Assembly (NCBI GenBank): GCA_037693485.1
Contig: CM075348.1
Location: 106,872,109 to 106,936,108 of the forward strand
Length of the DNA stretch: 64,000 nt
From: Kitagawia praeruptora
Taxonomy: Eukaryota; Streptophyta; Magnoliopsida; Apiales; Apiaceae
Direction: 5' to 3'
Made by a program: the position numbers and the translations under genes. Positions 46,629 through 58,373 of this stretch are shown here, piece by piece. Under the pieces are notes generated by a model, which saw nothing but the letters and a program-made list of their open reading frames with translations, was not told the origin of the DNA and searched no databases. How positions within the stretch are numbered: the stretch's first letter is position 1; every line of letters starts with the position of its first letter.

Positions 46629-46824
46629 GGTTTTTAATCGGGTTTCGGGTTTGGATTGGATTTCGGGTCGGGTCTCGGATCGGGATACCTAAGATCCAAA
46701 TCCAGATCCAAACTCTTTCGGGTCCAAAAATAAGATCCAGATCCAAATCCAAAAAATCGGGTTCGGGTAGACCCAAACGGATCGGGTCGGGTATCCATCG
46801 GGTCGGGTATTTCTGCCATCCCTA
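46185..46824. mobile_element. hAT-type MITE (640 bp) with 8-bp target duplication
   Basis: Termini TAGGGATGGCAACGGG and ...CTGCCATCCCTA are flanked by identical 8-mers ACGATGGC (46177-46184 and 46825-46832). Subterminal sequence is packed with GGGTCGGG/CCCGACCC-type words, and the centre holds (AT)n (46588-46626). ORFs inside come from these repeats and are not proteins. The 8-bp duplication points to hAT. Confidence 0.9.
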
Positions 46825-46989
46825 ACGATGGCATGACAAGTGTTTGTAGAAATGCCTGACAGAGATAGAAATATATTATCATAGTTATAAACTTGTGTTA
46901 ACGGATTTTAGTAAAAAGTATATTAGTACAACCATCTGAATAACTCTTTAATTTGTCTTTTTGTCAAATCTTAAATTACCAGGTTGGAG

Positions 46990-48897
46990 ATGGATCGGTC
47001 ATGGATAAATAATACGAGATAGATTGTCTACAGAATATGCTGATGGTGTGTCTAAATTCATACGGGTTGCTGAACAGCGTGTAGACTCCATGGGATTGGT
47101 ATTATGTCCTTGTTGTGGATGTTTGAATAAGAAAAAACATAAAATCAACGTTATTAACGTACCCTTACTTACCCATGGTTTTCTTGACACTTACAAGAGA
47201 TGGTATCATCATGGGGAACAGATTGATCAAATAGAAGATGAAACGATTTATAATAACGAGGATGAATATTTAGATGACAAATCAAATGATTTGAGTGTGG
47301 GTCTTAATGATGCTATTGGTAGTAGGTATTTTAACATAGGTCCAACTAGTGATTTTGCCGATGAATCCTCATTCAATATGAGCGATAAGTATGGTACATT
47401 GTTTGAATCTCTACATAAGCCTTTGTATGAAAACTGTAAAGATTTTTCTGTTTTAGGCACAATGGTCAAGTTGATGAATATAAAGTGCTTAATAAATTAA
47501 CAGATAAAGCATTTGATGATATTTTAAAGATTTTTAAAGAGGTATTGCCTGAAGGTAATCATTATCCAAAAAATTATAAGTAGACAAGAAAACTTCTTTG
47601 TGAAGTGGGCTTAGGGTATGAGCAAATTGACGTTGTCAATATGATTGTGCTTTGTTCTATGGTGAGCACGCTAGTGCCTTAATATGTCCAGTATGCAAGT
47701 CTAGTCGTTACGTTCGGAATAAAATTCCACATAAACGACTTAGATGGTTCCCTATCAAGGATCAATTAAAGCGATTATTTAGCTCTAAGCATACTTCCAA
47801 AGACATGCGATGGCATAAAGAAGTACGTAAAAGTGAAGATGGGATATTACGTCATCCCGCTAATGGATTGGCATGGAAACATTTTGACAATATGTATCCT
47901 GACTTTGCACTAGATTCTATGAATGTGCGGATGGGGTTGGCATCGGATGGGTTTAAACCTTTTTCTAATATGACATCGACTTATAGTTTGTGGCAAGTGA
48001 TATTAATACCTTATAACATGCCACCTTGGGCTTCTCCGAATGGGACAAACTACTTCATGTCTTTATTAATTCCAGGGCCAAAATCTCCTGGAAAAGACTA
48101 TGATGTTTTCTTGCAGCCATTAATTGAAGAACTTAGAGATCTATGGGTTGGTATTGATGCATATGATTCCTTTAGAACGTGCATGTTTAAACTTAGAGTT
48201 GCAGTATTATGGACCATTAGTGATTTTCCGGCATATGCATATTTGTCTGGGTGGAGCACTGCTGAAAAATTAGCATGTCCTGTATGTTTAGAAGATACAA
48301 GATCTAGAAGGATAACTGACAAACAGTGCTTCACAGGACATCGATGTTATTTGAATATCAATCATTCTTGGCGAAAGAGTAAAGAATATGATGGATCTAG
48401 CGAGTTGCGTGGGCCTCCGAGAAATTTAGTGGTGTAGACATTTTAAAACAGTTGGAAGAAGTTCCAATCCGTACAACTAGTAAAGCACCAACTAATATTT
48501 CTAGAAAACGAAAATGTGGGGGAAATGAATTAAATTGGAGTAAAAAAAGTATTCTCTTTGAGTTGCCATATTGGTCAACGCTCCTATTGCGTCACAATCT
48601 AGATGTCATGCATATAGAGAAAAATGTTTGTGATAACATTATAGGTACACTTTTAGATATTGAAGATAAATCAAAAGATAATCTAAAAGCTCGTAAAGAT
48701 TTACAAGATCTAAAAATTCGTGAGGAGCTTTGGTTGAGAAAGTCCACTAATGATAAATTTGAAAAACCCCATGCGACTTATACTTTGACGAAAAAAGAAT
48801 GCAAAAGTTTTTGTAAATTCATTAAAAGTGTAAGATTATCGGATGGATATACTTCGAATATAAGTCGTTGTGTAATAGATGATGACAAGCTGAGAGG
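46990..48897 (+). pseudogene. CACTA TNP2-type transposase, broken
   Basis: Starts MDRSWINN after a TTACCAG acceptor-like site. Transposase-associated domain with FIRVAEQR, CPCCGC and LLTHGFLDTYKRWYHHGE (to about 47220). Acidic linker, then KAFDDILKIFKEVLPEG, LCEVGLGYEQIDV and LFYGEHASALICPVC. The Transposase_21 part includes RLFSSKHTSKDMRWH, DGFKPFSNMTSTYSLWQVIL, DVFLQPLIEELRDLW, LSGWSTAEKLACPVC and LDVMHIEKNVCDNIIGTLL. Defects: frameshift near 47000, TAG near 47580, frameshifts near 47640 and 48430. Cut at 48898 inside the C-terminal part by the CACTA-2 end. Open stretches: 47024-47500, 47652-48437 and 48452 onward. Confidence 0.9.
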
Positions 48898-48900
48898 GAT

Positions 48901-49105
48901 CACTACGCCACAAATGGGCTTCAACAACGCTTTTTTCAGTGTTACGAGCAAAAGTGTAGCCATATATGTCTTAAAATTGGTCTACGGTAACACTTTTTTT
49001 TTATGTTACAATTGATAGTAACTGGTGTTACCATAGCCATAAATCGATATCTATGGTAACACCAAAATCGGTGTTACCATTGATCTTTAAAAAAAGTGTT
49101 ACCAA
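48901..49105 (+). repeat. Left terminus and subterminal boxes of a second CACTA (CACTA-2)
   Basis: CACTACGCCACAAATGGG begins right after GAT (48898-48900), inside the CACTA-1 transposase. Subterminal 8-mers GGTAACAC (48986, 49055) and its complement GTGTTACC (49025, 49071, 49096) form a cluster of five, as expected for TNPA-type binding boxes. It is a different family from CACTA-1. Confidence 0.8.
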
Positions 49106-50040
49106 AAGTGGAAAAAAATAGACGAACTTGTATTTGGGCGGCATCTTAATTTTTTGTCCAAAACATTGAGCGGTTAATTCCCAATAATTCACTAACCCGC
49201 CTCTGAAATAACCCACCACCCTCAAAGTATGTAAAAATATATGATTAAAAATATTTGAATATATTATTTCAAACTATGTAAAAAGAATTAAATGCTCAAT
49301 TAATACAAATAGTGATATTTAATTTAACAAAATTAAGAATTTTAAAATTTTAAAAATTTTAGATACGAATTTATAAAATATAAAATCTTAAAATGTAAAA
49401 ATATGAACATATAACTTGAAACTCGCTTTATTTCTAAGGGGGAGTGGCCAAAAATCACTTCTTGGCACACTCTTGTTTCACAATCTTAAAAATAAAAAAA
49501 ATCTTTACAAACTATGGAAAAAGAAATAGTTTTACATACTAAAAAAATTTAGCTTTTAACATAAAATTAAATTTTGAATAAATATTTGACTCTAAAACTA
49601 ATTAAATTATAAAAAATGTAATAAAAGAATTTTATAAAAGTATAAATCTATCATATAATGAATTATTTATATTTTAAAATATTAAATATTTTTGATAAAT
49701 TTATAATAAAAAGGTTTAAAAAAAGTAATATTCAAAAATTATTAAATTTTATTTATAATCATTAAAAATTTTATTAGAGAAAAACAGAAAATGATAGTTT
49801 GTAAAGACTCATAATTGTTACAATATAATTAAAAAAAATTTAATTAGAATTTAATATTAATAAATTAATATAAATTTGTTATATTTTTTTTAAGAAAAAG
49901 AAAAAAAGTACAGTATAGTAAAAATTATTGAGATGAATGGGTTGAGCGGCAAACAAAATACACCTAGCGCCAAAGCAAAAATTTAGAATTATGGTTAAAC
50001 ACCGGTATGGGAAATTGGGGGCAAATCTAACTCACTTTTC
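49106..50040. other. AT-rich non-coding stretch
   Basis: No ORF, repeat array or known element seen. The last 100 bp are more balanced and run into a CT-rich leader-like tract, compatible with a captured promoter/5' UTR. Confidence 0.4.
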
Positions 50041-50733
50041 ATGACTTCTCTCGCCTCACCTTCCACTCTTCCCCTTCTCTCTCCGCCTCTGTCTCTGTCT
50101 CTCTCTGTCTCCCTCTCTTTTTCTCCTTCACACACTCTCTTTCTCTCCCTCTCACACACACTCTCTCTCAGTCACACACAAAAACACAAACTAGGACTGG
50201 ATGAGTTTGCAAATCTAGGAGTGGATAATCTTGTAGAGGTTACAGTTAACCCTTCTCCTGCTGTTGTAGCTCAAGCTCCTCTTGAGCTTCTTGCTGGTTT
50301 AACTCCGTTTGAGTTCAGTTGTGAGCTTCCAATGTCTCCTGCAGTCAAGGTGTTCGACGGTTTGTCTGAGAAAGTTCCAACTTCATCATTGGAGGTTTTT
50401 TCTTTGAATACTACCCCTGGGTTGCCTATTGATTCCAACCTTGTGGTTGATGGGTTGCTCTTTTCCAAGATGCCTCATAATTCGACTCCTCCCAGCCATG
50501 TGGACAAAGTGTTCGATGATATGTCTGAACCATCTCTTACCACTGCTTTGGAGACGGTTTGTCCTGCTTCTTGTTTTATTAATTCTGGCGCTAATATTGT
50601 TCCCATTACTTACACTAATTCTGATTGCATTGCTATTCCTCTTGAACCTAGTGTTCTACTTGCTTCGACTAATGTTTGTGATTGCATTGCTATTACTAAT
50701 GTTTGTGAAGCTGTGTTAGCAAGTATCTCGTGA
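50041..50733 (+). CDS. Unknown ORF (230 aa) with CT-rich start
   Basis: The first 50 codons are a translated CT microsatellite (Leu/Ser/Pro runs) and probably 5' UTR. From about 50190 the composition is protein-like: LGLDEFANLGVDNLVEVTV, then two related blocks, AVKVFDGLSEKVPTSSLEVF and HVDKVFDDMSEPSLTTALET, suggesting an internal duplication. It ends at TGA (50731-50733). A possible donor (CAA/GTATCT, about 50720) and the intron-like spacer 50734-50814 lead to a synaptotagmin exon, but the two need not belong to one gene. No family recognised. Confidence 0.4.
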   Translation: MTSLASPSTLPLLSPPLSLSLSVSLSFSPSHTLFLSLSHTLSLSHTQKHKLGLDEFANLGVDNLVEVTVNPSPAVVAQAPLELLAGLTPFEFSCELPMSPAVKVFDGLSEKVPTSSLEVFSLNTTPGLPIDSNLVVDGLLFSKMPHNSTPPSHVDKVFDDMSEPSLTTALETVCPASCFINSGANIVPITYTNSDCIAIPLEPSVLLASTNVCDCIAITNVCEAVLASIS

Positions 50734-50814
50734 CCCACTTTAATTTATGTTTATTTATTTTTTATTTTGTGTTAACAGTGTTTTACTTTATTTTCTTTAT
50801 TTCTAATTATGCAG

Positions 50815-50889
50815 CCTCATGTTGACTTTGGGTTGAAATTGCTTGGAGCAGATGCTATGTCCATCCCTGGGCTGTATAGCATTGTCCAG
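50815..50889 (+). pseudogene. SYT: Synaptotagmin (SYT1-like) exon fragment 1
   Basis: Bounded by TTATGCAG and /GTAAGT. Encodes 25 residues, PHVDFGLKLLGADAMSIPGL then YSIVQ, matching the end of the SMP domain of plant synaptotagmins (ER-plasma membrane tethers). No upstream SYT exons (TM segment, earlier SMP part) are seen nearby. The next exon lies 8.7 kb downstream, across nested LTRs. Probably part of a captured gene fragment. Confidence 0.82.
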
Positions 50890-52454
50890 GTAAGTTCATT
50901 TGGTTTTAATTTCAATGTGATGTTATTCTTACGAAGCTCTAAAATTTTTGAACTGCTTTTTCTTACTAAACCGTAGAACTATTAATTTACAAGTTTTTAC
51001 AAAAATAGAAGCAGTGAAATGGATAGCTTCTTTGTAACGCCCCCAAATCCGGGGTCAAGGATTTGGTCGTCACGCGGAAATCCTTAATAACAAATTACCT
51101 GATTAACCACATTAAACCATCTATAGTCATTAATAATTGAGTTACAACATTTGAGACCCCAACCACCAAACATCTTTTAGGTTATAGGGCTAGAAACAAG
51201 AATCAACTCCTTACTACTAGTATAACTTCGTTGAGAAGTACACCAGCAACTAATACTATTTTGCGCAAAGTAACATATATATTACACATCAATATACTTA
51301 CATATAACTTACTCCAGATATAAACTTTCTAGATCATATCGTCTTCATAAGGGCACACTGCCCGCTTCATCTAAGCCATGCAGATAATCTCATCCGGCTA
51401 CCTTCCACTAAAAAGTTAATATTTGAAAACAAGCAAGTATGAGCGAAAGAATTGCTCAGCAAGTTATTACTAGAGTTTGACAAAATATCCATCAGGTGTA
51501 TGGGTTTCCAACATTCAACCGATATTTAATATCATTCTTGAAACATTTATAACCACGAAATTCTATAGGGAAAGTATAATGTTTGAAAATAATATCAACT
51601 GAACACTGTACCAATATAATATAAAAGGTGTCGTTACAAAGTAATTAAATAGCCACATCTTGTTTGTGCAGTAATACACCAACATACTTTGTAACACCCC
51701 CAAATCCAGGGTCAGGGATCTGGTCGTTATGGTCTCAATATCCAACCACAAAACCAACATAACTTAAATTACAACCTTGTGACCCAAAACAACAACATAA
51801 AACACACCCGTTATAGTCCCAGAGATGAAATCAGAGTAACCAACAATATTATTAATCACAAGTTTGAGTTCTTACAACCCAAAGAATTACAATTGTACAA
51901 TTACATACTCTTTGCCATCCATTAATAGGTACCATAATATAAATACATTTGGGGCTCAATTGCTAACAACTAGCCTACCAGTAGTTGCATCCTCAACAAA
52001 GGCAGCCAAGACCTTAGCGGTAAACCTCTGACGGTTGACACCTGCTTACGCTGCGTGCGCCTTGCGCGGCCATCTGATCTAGCTGTTGTTGTGATATAAA
52101 TAAATAAAGCAAGGGTGAGCAATAGCCCACCAGAATATAATTGAACAGTGATAATATATGACAGTCCAAAATATCTTTGAAACCATATGCCATGCGTTAA
52201 CGATGTAGTACCAATATAAGGTATGAGATGAAGTTACAAGGTAACTCAAAAATATATTTGTTTTGAATAAATATCTGCTATGCAAAAGATAAGCAAGATA
52301 TTCTCAATTATCATAAAAGAGGAACTTGCAGGAAAAATATTGCAATTCCGGTTTGAACACTTTTTCACCTTGCCAACACTAACAGTGTTGCAGAAATTTC
52401 TTACTTTTAGAAGATGAACTAATACGGGAGCATTGCCGCGCCAGATGCCCTGAC

Positions 52455-52520
52455 GTTTACGATGATCAGTCGTATGTCATGCATCTCATCAGTCGTTCTC
52501 TACATGTAGAAGGTAGCTCC
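52455..52520 (-). promoter_or_regulatory. Palindrome module of LTR C
   Basis: TGATCA inside ACGATGATCAGTCGT (52463-52468) and CTACATGTAG (52500-52509). A second partial CATCAGTCGT lies between them. Confidence 0.5.
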
Positions 52521-53099
52521 GACGGATTTACTTATCTACCGCCCTCTGGAACTCCTCAGCCAACGGTTGGGCTATTGCTGGACCGGCGCCACTCGGCCAC
52601 TTACGCGTCTCCTAGTTCGAATATCATCCATGACTCTGAAACGTAAAGTTCGTTCCCCTTTTTCCCCAAGTGTAACACTTGTTGATAGGACTCCACAAAG
52701 TAGTCGTATCTAATTGGAAAGGAAAATTCACCAATATTTCCCAAGCTGATGCTTGTTAATGGATATAAACTTGTTACATCAATCATACCCCTCGAGCGTT
52801 GAGGAGGTAACCAAAAGACTCATATCGATGCTTGAAAGAATCAAGATGTGAGTGACAAGATAGTTTTAACAAGTATAGGACCGGGCAGTCCAATAAATAA
52901 CATCTCCAAGTGAGGCCCCCTTATATAATTTTTGGAAGTTGAGCGAGTATTTAAATCTTCTTATAAGATAGATTTAAACGAAAATAAAGTTTTGGGTGTC
53001 TCCCCTTGATAAAATAGTCATAAAAGACTTTGAAATATTTTACATAATATCTGAAGGTGAAGGATAACCTTTGAATAATATAAATCATTACAAAAATAA

Positions 53100-53880
53100 T
53101 TCAAAAGAATTTTATTAAATATTCCAAGAATATTTATTAAGTCAATAATAATTACGGAATATTATTAAATCATAATATTGCTCGTAAGTAATCCTCGAAT
53201 GAATATATAGAATTATTTATTAAATAAATCTCTTCTTAAATGAATATTTAAAATAATATTCATTGAATAAATAACTTAAATAAATATTTAAAATAATATT
53301 TACTGAATAAATCAAACCTTAAATGAATATTTGAAAATAATATTCATTTAACAAATAACATTCCAAATGAATATCCAAATAATATTCATTAAACAAATAA
53401 TATTCTAACTGAATATCCCAAAATAATATTCATTTAACAATTAATATTCTAAATGAATATCCGAATAATGTTCATTTAGTAATCAAAACTTTAAAGAAAT
53501 ATTCAAAACAATATTCCATAAGTAATTAGAACTTCAACTGAATATTTTAAAATAATATTCATTAAGTAAATAAAACCTTAAATGAATATTCAAATAATAT
53601 TCATTTAATAAATACTATTCTAAATGAATATCCAATTAATATTCATTTAGTAATCAATACTTCTCAAGGAATATTTGAAATAATGTTCCTTAAGTAATTA
53701 GAATTTCAAAGAAATATCTTAAAGTAATATTCATTGAATAGATAAAACCTTAAATGAATATTCGAAAGTAATATTCATTTAATAAACAATATTCTAAATG
53801 AATCTTGAAATAATATTCATGAAATAATCAAACTCTAAATGAATATTCGAAATAATATTCATTTAATATCTCTCGACTGA
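53100..53880. repeat. AATATTCATT-rich stretch in LTR C
   Basis: More than a dozen near-repeats of 'AATGAATATTCnAAATAATATTCATT(T)A', each an imperfect inverted repeat around AATATT. Spacing is irregular, about 50-60 bp. Shorter stretches of the same kind occur in LTR D (41400-41640) and B1 (4550-4650). Confidence 0.7.
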
Positions 53881-56829
53881 GATAATACTCAAATAACATT
53901 TCTCGAAAGATTTCCAAGTAAATAATACTTTATGGAAATATAATTAATGTTTAATAATAACATTCCTCAAACGGAATACTAATTTGTCGTTGGAATCCCT
54001 CCGGGTTTCCAAGACTACATCTATATCTCAAAATACCGACTCCCGGTCTACATTTAAAGAATGAATATCACACGCCCTTCACTAAGGGTCTTAACCAAAA
54101 GTCCGGCTTATACTGATATATCGTATCTAGTCTATAAGCCAATATCAATTCAGGGAACAAGTATTGCAATATAACTTGAAAGTAGACATGCATGCTATGG
54201 CATATGTATACAACAATCATCATATATATATTATCACAACAACAGTTCCAAGTATTGGAAACTTGCCTGAGAATCGAGTGCGGGTAGGGGTAATGTGTCC
54301 CGGGTCAGCTCGACAATCTATAAACAATCAGAATATTTAAGATTAACCACTTAACGCTTATTAAAAGGCTAAGTATAAACTCCACTTAAATCGAAACATG
54401 TGTTCGAGTTATCTCGTTACGTCTCTTTTAGTGTAACTCTTTTTATCACCGATACGATCCGACATTCGTTCGTTATCAAGACATGTCATCATGCTTATAC
54501 TTAGTATATACTTAAGTCGTATAAGTTCTAAGGTTGGTCGTTTACGAATCAAGATTATTCCTCGAGTGTTATCGCCCGTTTTCTAAGTTATAACCAAAGT
54601 CATACCTTTAAGGGGTTCGTTCGCGTTTAACCTCGATTCAAACATTTTTATAAAATCGGAAAACGATCCATTCGACATGTGGTTTTCTCCCACACCTTCC
54701 TTTTTACCTCTAATATTTAATTAATAAGATTCGCCACTGATTAAACGACATTTAAGGGAATCAATTTCAATTACGAACTCTCGTTTACGATTCCGAACCA
54801 CTTTTACGAATTTAATCATAACTCCTAAACCGTAAATCCATTTCATGCGATCTTTATATCAAAACGAAGCTTGTAACATCCTCTATCTTGTCATAGCAGA
54901 ATAAGAACCTGGACCGTGAGTTAAAGCTACTGTCAATCTTGATTTCTTAAGGTTAACGAAAATCGGGCATTATAACGGCTATGAATCGGATGTTCTAAAA
55001 ATCGTAACAACACAACCAAGCCACACCGGGCATCAACACAATTCATAAACATGATTCTCATGTTCACAAGTCCTAGGACCACTGGTCTTAACCTCAAAAT
55101 CATCAAGGACTTGAATCATGACTAAATAACTACTAAGAACAACTACATGATCATGTAAACATGCTTATACTACATCATCATCAAATCTCATCTAAAACTC
55201 CATTAAAACTCAAAATAAAAACTTGGATTCTTGAAGCTTATACCTTCCTTGGAGTGTGAACTAGTTTTACCAGGCTTGGTATGGTCCTTGGATTGCCTTA
55301 AGCTTGCTAGATCAATCATAAGAAACATGAAAACCAAGATTAGTTCTTAAGAAACACTATTCACCCTCATCTTTCTTGATTTATTTGAAAATGGAAAACA
55401 TGGAGATTGAAGCTAAGATTTCTAGGAGATCAGTTTTATGAAATATAGGACTCACCATAAAAATTTGGAGATCAAATGATGGTTGGAAGTGTGATTTTGG
55501 TCCTTGAATTAAGGCAAAAGCCGAATGGAGTTGTTCTTGATGGGGGAAGAGAATTGCTTTGATTTTCTTGATATTTTCTCTTCCAATCTCATCCACTTGT
55601 AACATAATATCTTGTATAAAGCTACTTTATTAAAGTAGTGAGGTGTTGGATGAGGAAATGGCAAGACATGTGTTGAAAATGTGGTGGTTTAGAGCTTAAC
55701 TATGTAGTTGCTTGCTAAGTACTTAGTTGCATTCTCTAAGATGCTAGTTGCTCATGTAACTACTTGGTTACTTGCTCTTATCTACTAGCACATGGTTGCC
55801 CCTTGGCCCTCTGCTTGTTTCTTTGTCCGTTTATTGCTTAATTCGTTGATCGTTCGAGGGAATAACTCATTCGTTTCTAGTTAGGGTTTTACCGAAAACC
55901 TTCTTAATATTTCTAATACTATTCTTCATCTTTCTTAATACTTCTCGAATTTAAATTCCTTAATTCCCTTTTATAAATCCTTAAGTCTTGCAGTGTCCAG
56001 GGAAATCTCGGAGAAAATAAAAGTGCTCTTTTTCTGAATCCGACAGCTTTTACATACACTTATTTTCCCCCTGGATCACTAATACGAACTCAGAAATCCG
56101 TTCCGAATACCGGGTATAACATTATTATAATAATATTCCAAATTCCACCAAAATCACTATTCATCACTTATTTTTATTTAATTCCTATAATTAGGAAAAT
56201 GAACCTGGTTCACCCTCGAGTGTTCCTTAACCTTTTTACGGAACCGCTGGGCTTATAATAGATATTGATTTGGATGACACAAGAATAATCTTACTTGGAG
56301 TAATCTTCTCATATTCTTAGGAGATAGATCATTCTTATCTATGTTGTCAACCAAAGGTATTCTGCATGACATATAATAATTGAATCCAAATCCATTCCAT
56401 TCATTAAATAGACAGTCGTTACATCGCAGTCATAACCACTATTCATTCCCATATTATTACATAATAAAAAGTTTTAATTCTACCCAAAAATCTGGGTTCT
56501 TACATACTTGCTGGTTATTCAATATGAAATCACGTACTTATTGATAATATAATATCAATTCTCTTCTATAACCAGATAATAATCAATACATCATCTTAGT
56601 ATAATATCTCAAGGTAATATAACATTTAAAATCAAGCTCTCAATATAATCTTTCCATTTCCTTTTATACAACAATTGTGTATAAAAGTAATATAAAATCA
56701 GTTTCTCTTCTTACTGTAAAACAATTCCATCATTTCATACTATTTTCCTTTTTCAGTACACAACCCTGAAAACCATTATCAATTCTTTATTTTAAGTTTT
56801 GGGGATTTTTACTGTTGCCGAATACGTAA

Positions 56830-56950
56830 GGCACGATGATCAGTCGTCCTCCGTACCCGTCCCTTTTTACTACCGGTAGAAGGAATGAAGGCCACCTGCT
56901 AACATCATCCCTGGAGGAAGGCCACCTGCTAACATCCTCCCTTGGCATCT
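56830..56950 (-). promoter_or_regulatory. Palindrome and tandem-repeat module of LTR B3
   Basis: TGATCA in ACGATGATCAGTCGT (56837-56842), CTACCGGTAG (56870-56879), then two copies of GAAGGCCACCTGCTAACATC (about 56887-56937). Confidence 0.5.
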
Positions 56951-58327
56951 TCGTGCCGAATCATGAATGCTAGACTATGTCGCACACAACCCTGACACAG
57001 CCTCTTACGCAAGTTTGTTGCTAATCCCCCTTTTTATAAAATCATTATTCCATTTATCAACGCCATTTCACATTTTTCCATTTCAATTTCCATTTCCATT
57101 CCCACTTTCATTCACATATGTCATCTCCATTTCACATTTCCATATTCGTATTATAACCATTTGAAAACATTTATACAGGTATATCAATTCAAGACATATA
57201 TTCATTTCATTATGAAATTCTTTGAAATAACCTTTTAACAATATATAATCACCCTTAGAACACTTAGAATATTTAAAGAATGACTATTCAATAATCCCTT
57301 TTAAATGAATATTATAATTAATATTCATTGAATTAAATAACCATTAACATAACATTTATCAATATCATTCCAGACATTTTTAACCAAAAATGTCTCATTT
57401 ATAACCATCGAAATATTTTTATTATTATTCCGGAACAAAGCGATTGTAAGAAAACATTTTTTTTAAATAATATTCATCTAATTAAATAAATTTAATTAGA
57501 CGAATAAGGTTTATTTAATCAGTAGATGCTTCGAGAGGTATCTAATAATTAAATAAACACTAGTTTATTGGTGATGTTGCCATTAGGTTAATTATTGCGA
57601 AATTCTTTCTAAAAACTTTGTCCGGGTTTTCGAAAATATACCTCTCAAGATAACCCCTTCCACTTTTCCATTCATATATCAATACCTTTAAAATACACCA
57701 ACTAAAATACTTTACAGGTAAGTCCCTTTTAAGAAAAATCTGTAGACATCAACCCTTGTCCCCTTATATAACAAAATATTTATTAATAACGTCTGAAAGA
57801 GTTTAGAACTCAAATATCCTCAATTTACACATAACGGTAATATTATAAAATAACTTTAGATAACAACTGATAACATAACATCATAAAAATAACCATAATA
57901 ACAACTGATACCATTCCTTCCCATATCACTTTACTCTTTATACTATATCACTCTCTCCATATCACATATATTTCCAGTCAAACCATTTTACTTAAAAGTA
58001 AACAATTTATCAAGATAAAGATAAAAGAAATCTCGCAAATTTGGAGTGAAGTCTTATTCCACATATTTCATATATTTCAAAATAAATATACTCTGAGCGA
58101 TAGAGTATGTATAAATAAACTTGCCTCTGGTCCTTAGCACCAAACGGAACACCGCGAATAAATCCTTGGCGTTTCACCCAAGCAGTTCCATGAACTTTAC
58201 ACGACGCCTCGATCCTTCCTTTTTGATACACGTTGCTCCACTTGATCACGCCCTAATGGTACACATCATCACCGGAGTTAATCCACCGGAAAATCAACCT
58301 CGTCGGAGTCTCCCTCCCGAGTCTCTC

Positions 58328-58330
<3 letters not shown>

Positions 58331-58367
<37 letters not shown>
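58331..58367. repeat. (TC)n microsatellite
   Basis: About 18 TC units in the GC-rich 5'-UTR-like part of LTR B3. Confidence 0.95.

Positions 58368-58373
<6 letters not shown>

Larger units (their letters stand above)
45689..48900 (+). mobile_element. CACTA-1 (En/Spm) transposon, left part
   Basis: Begins with the terminal CACTACAAGAAA (45689-45700) in an A-related LTR, preceded by CAT (possible 3-bp TSD). Subterminal boxes (T)ACCTACCAAT at 45710-45720 and 45725-45735 and inverted AT(T/A)(G/A)GTAGGTA at 45740-45750 and 45790-45800 are typical of CACTA ends. A hAT MITE and a transposase pseudogene follow. Interrupted by a second CACTA end at 48901. The right terminus (...TTTCTTGTAGTG) is not found in the window. 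Confidence 0.82.
51690..56504 (-). repeat. Solo LTR C nested in LTR B3 (4.8 kb)
   Basis: Ends TGTAACACCCCCAAATCC...AATCTGGGTTCTTACA, flanked by TACTT on both sides (51685-51689 and 56505-56509). Related to LTR D. 53100-53880 is unusually rich in AATATTCATT-type AT words. No coding regions. It carries the palindrome module (52463-52509). Confidence 0.88.

Noticed and set aside
46190..46882. ORFs with repeated Asp-Pro/Asp-Leu patterns
   Set aside because: Products of the GGGTCGGG and AT repeats of the hAT MITE, readable on both strands.
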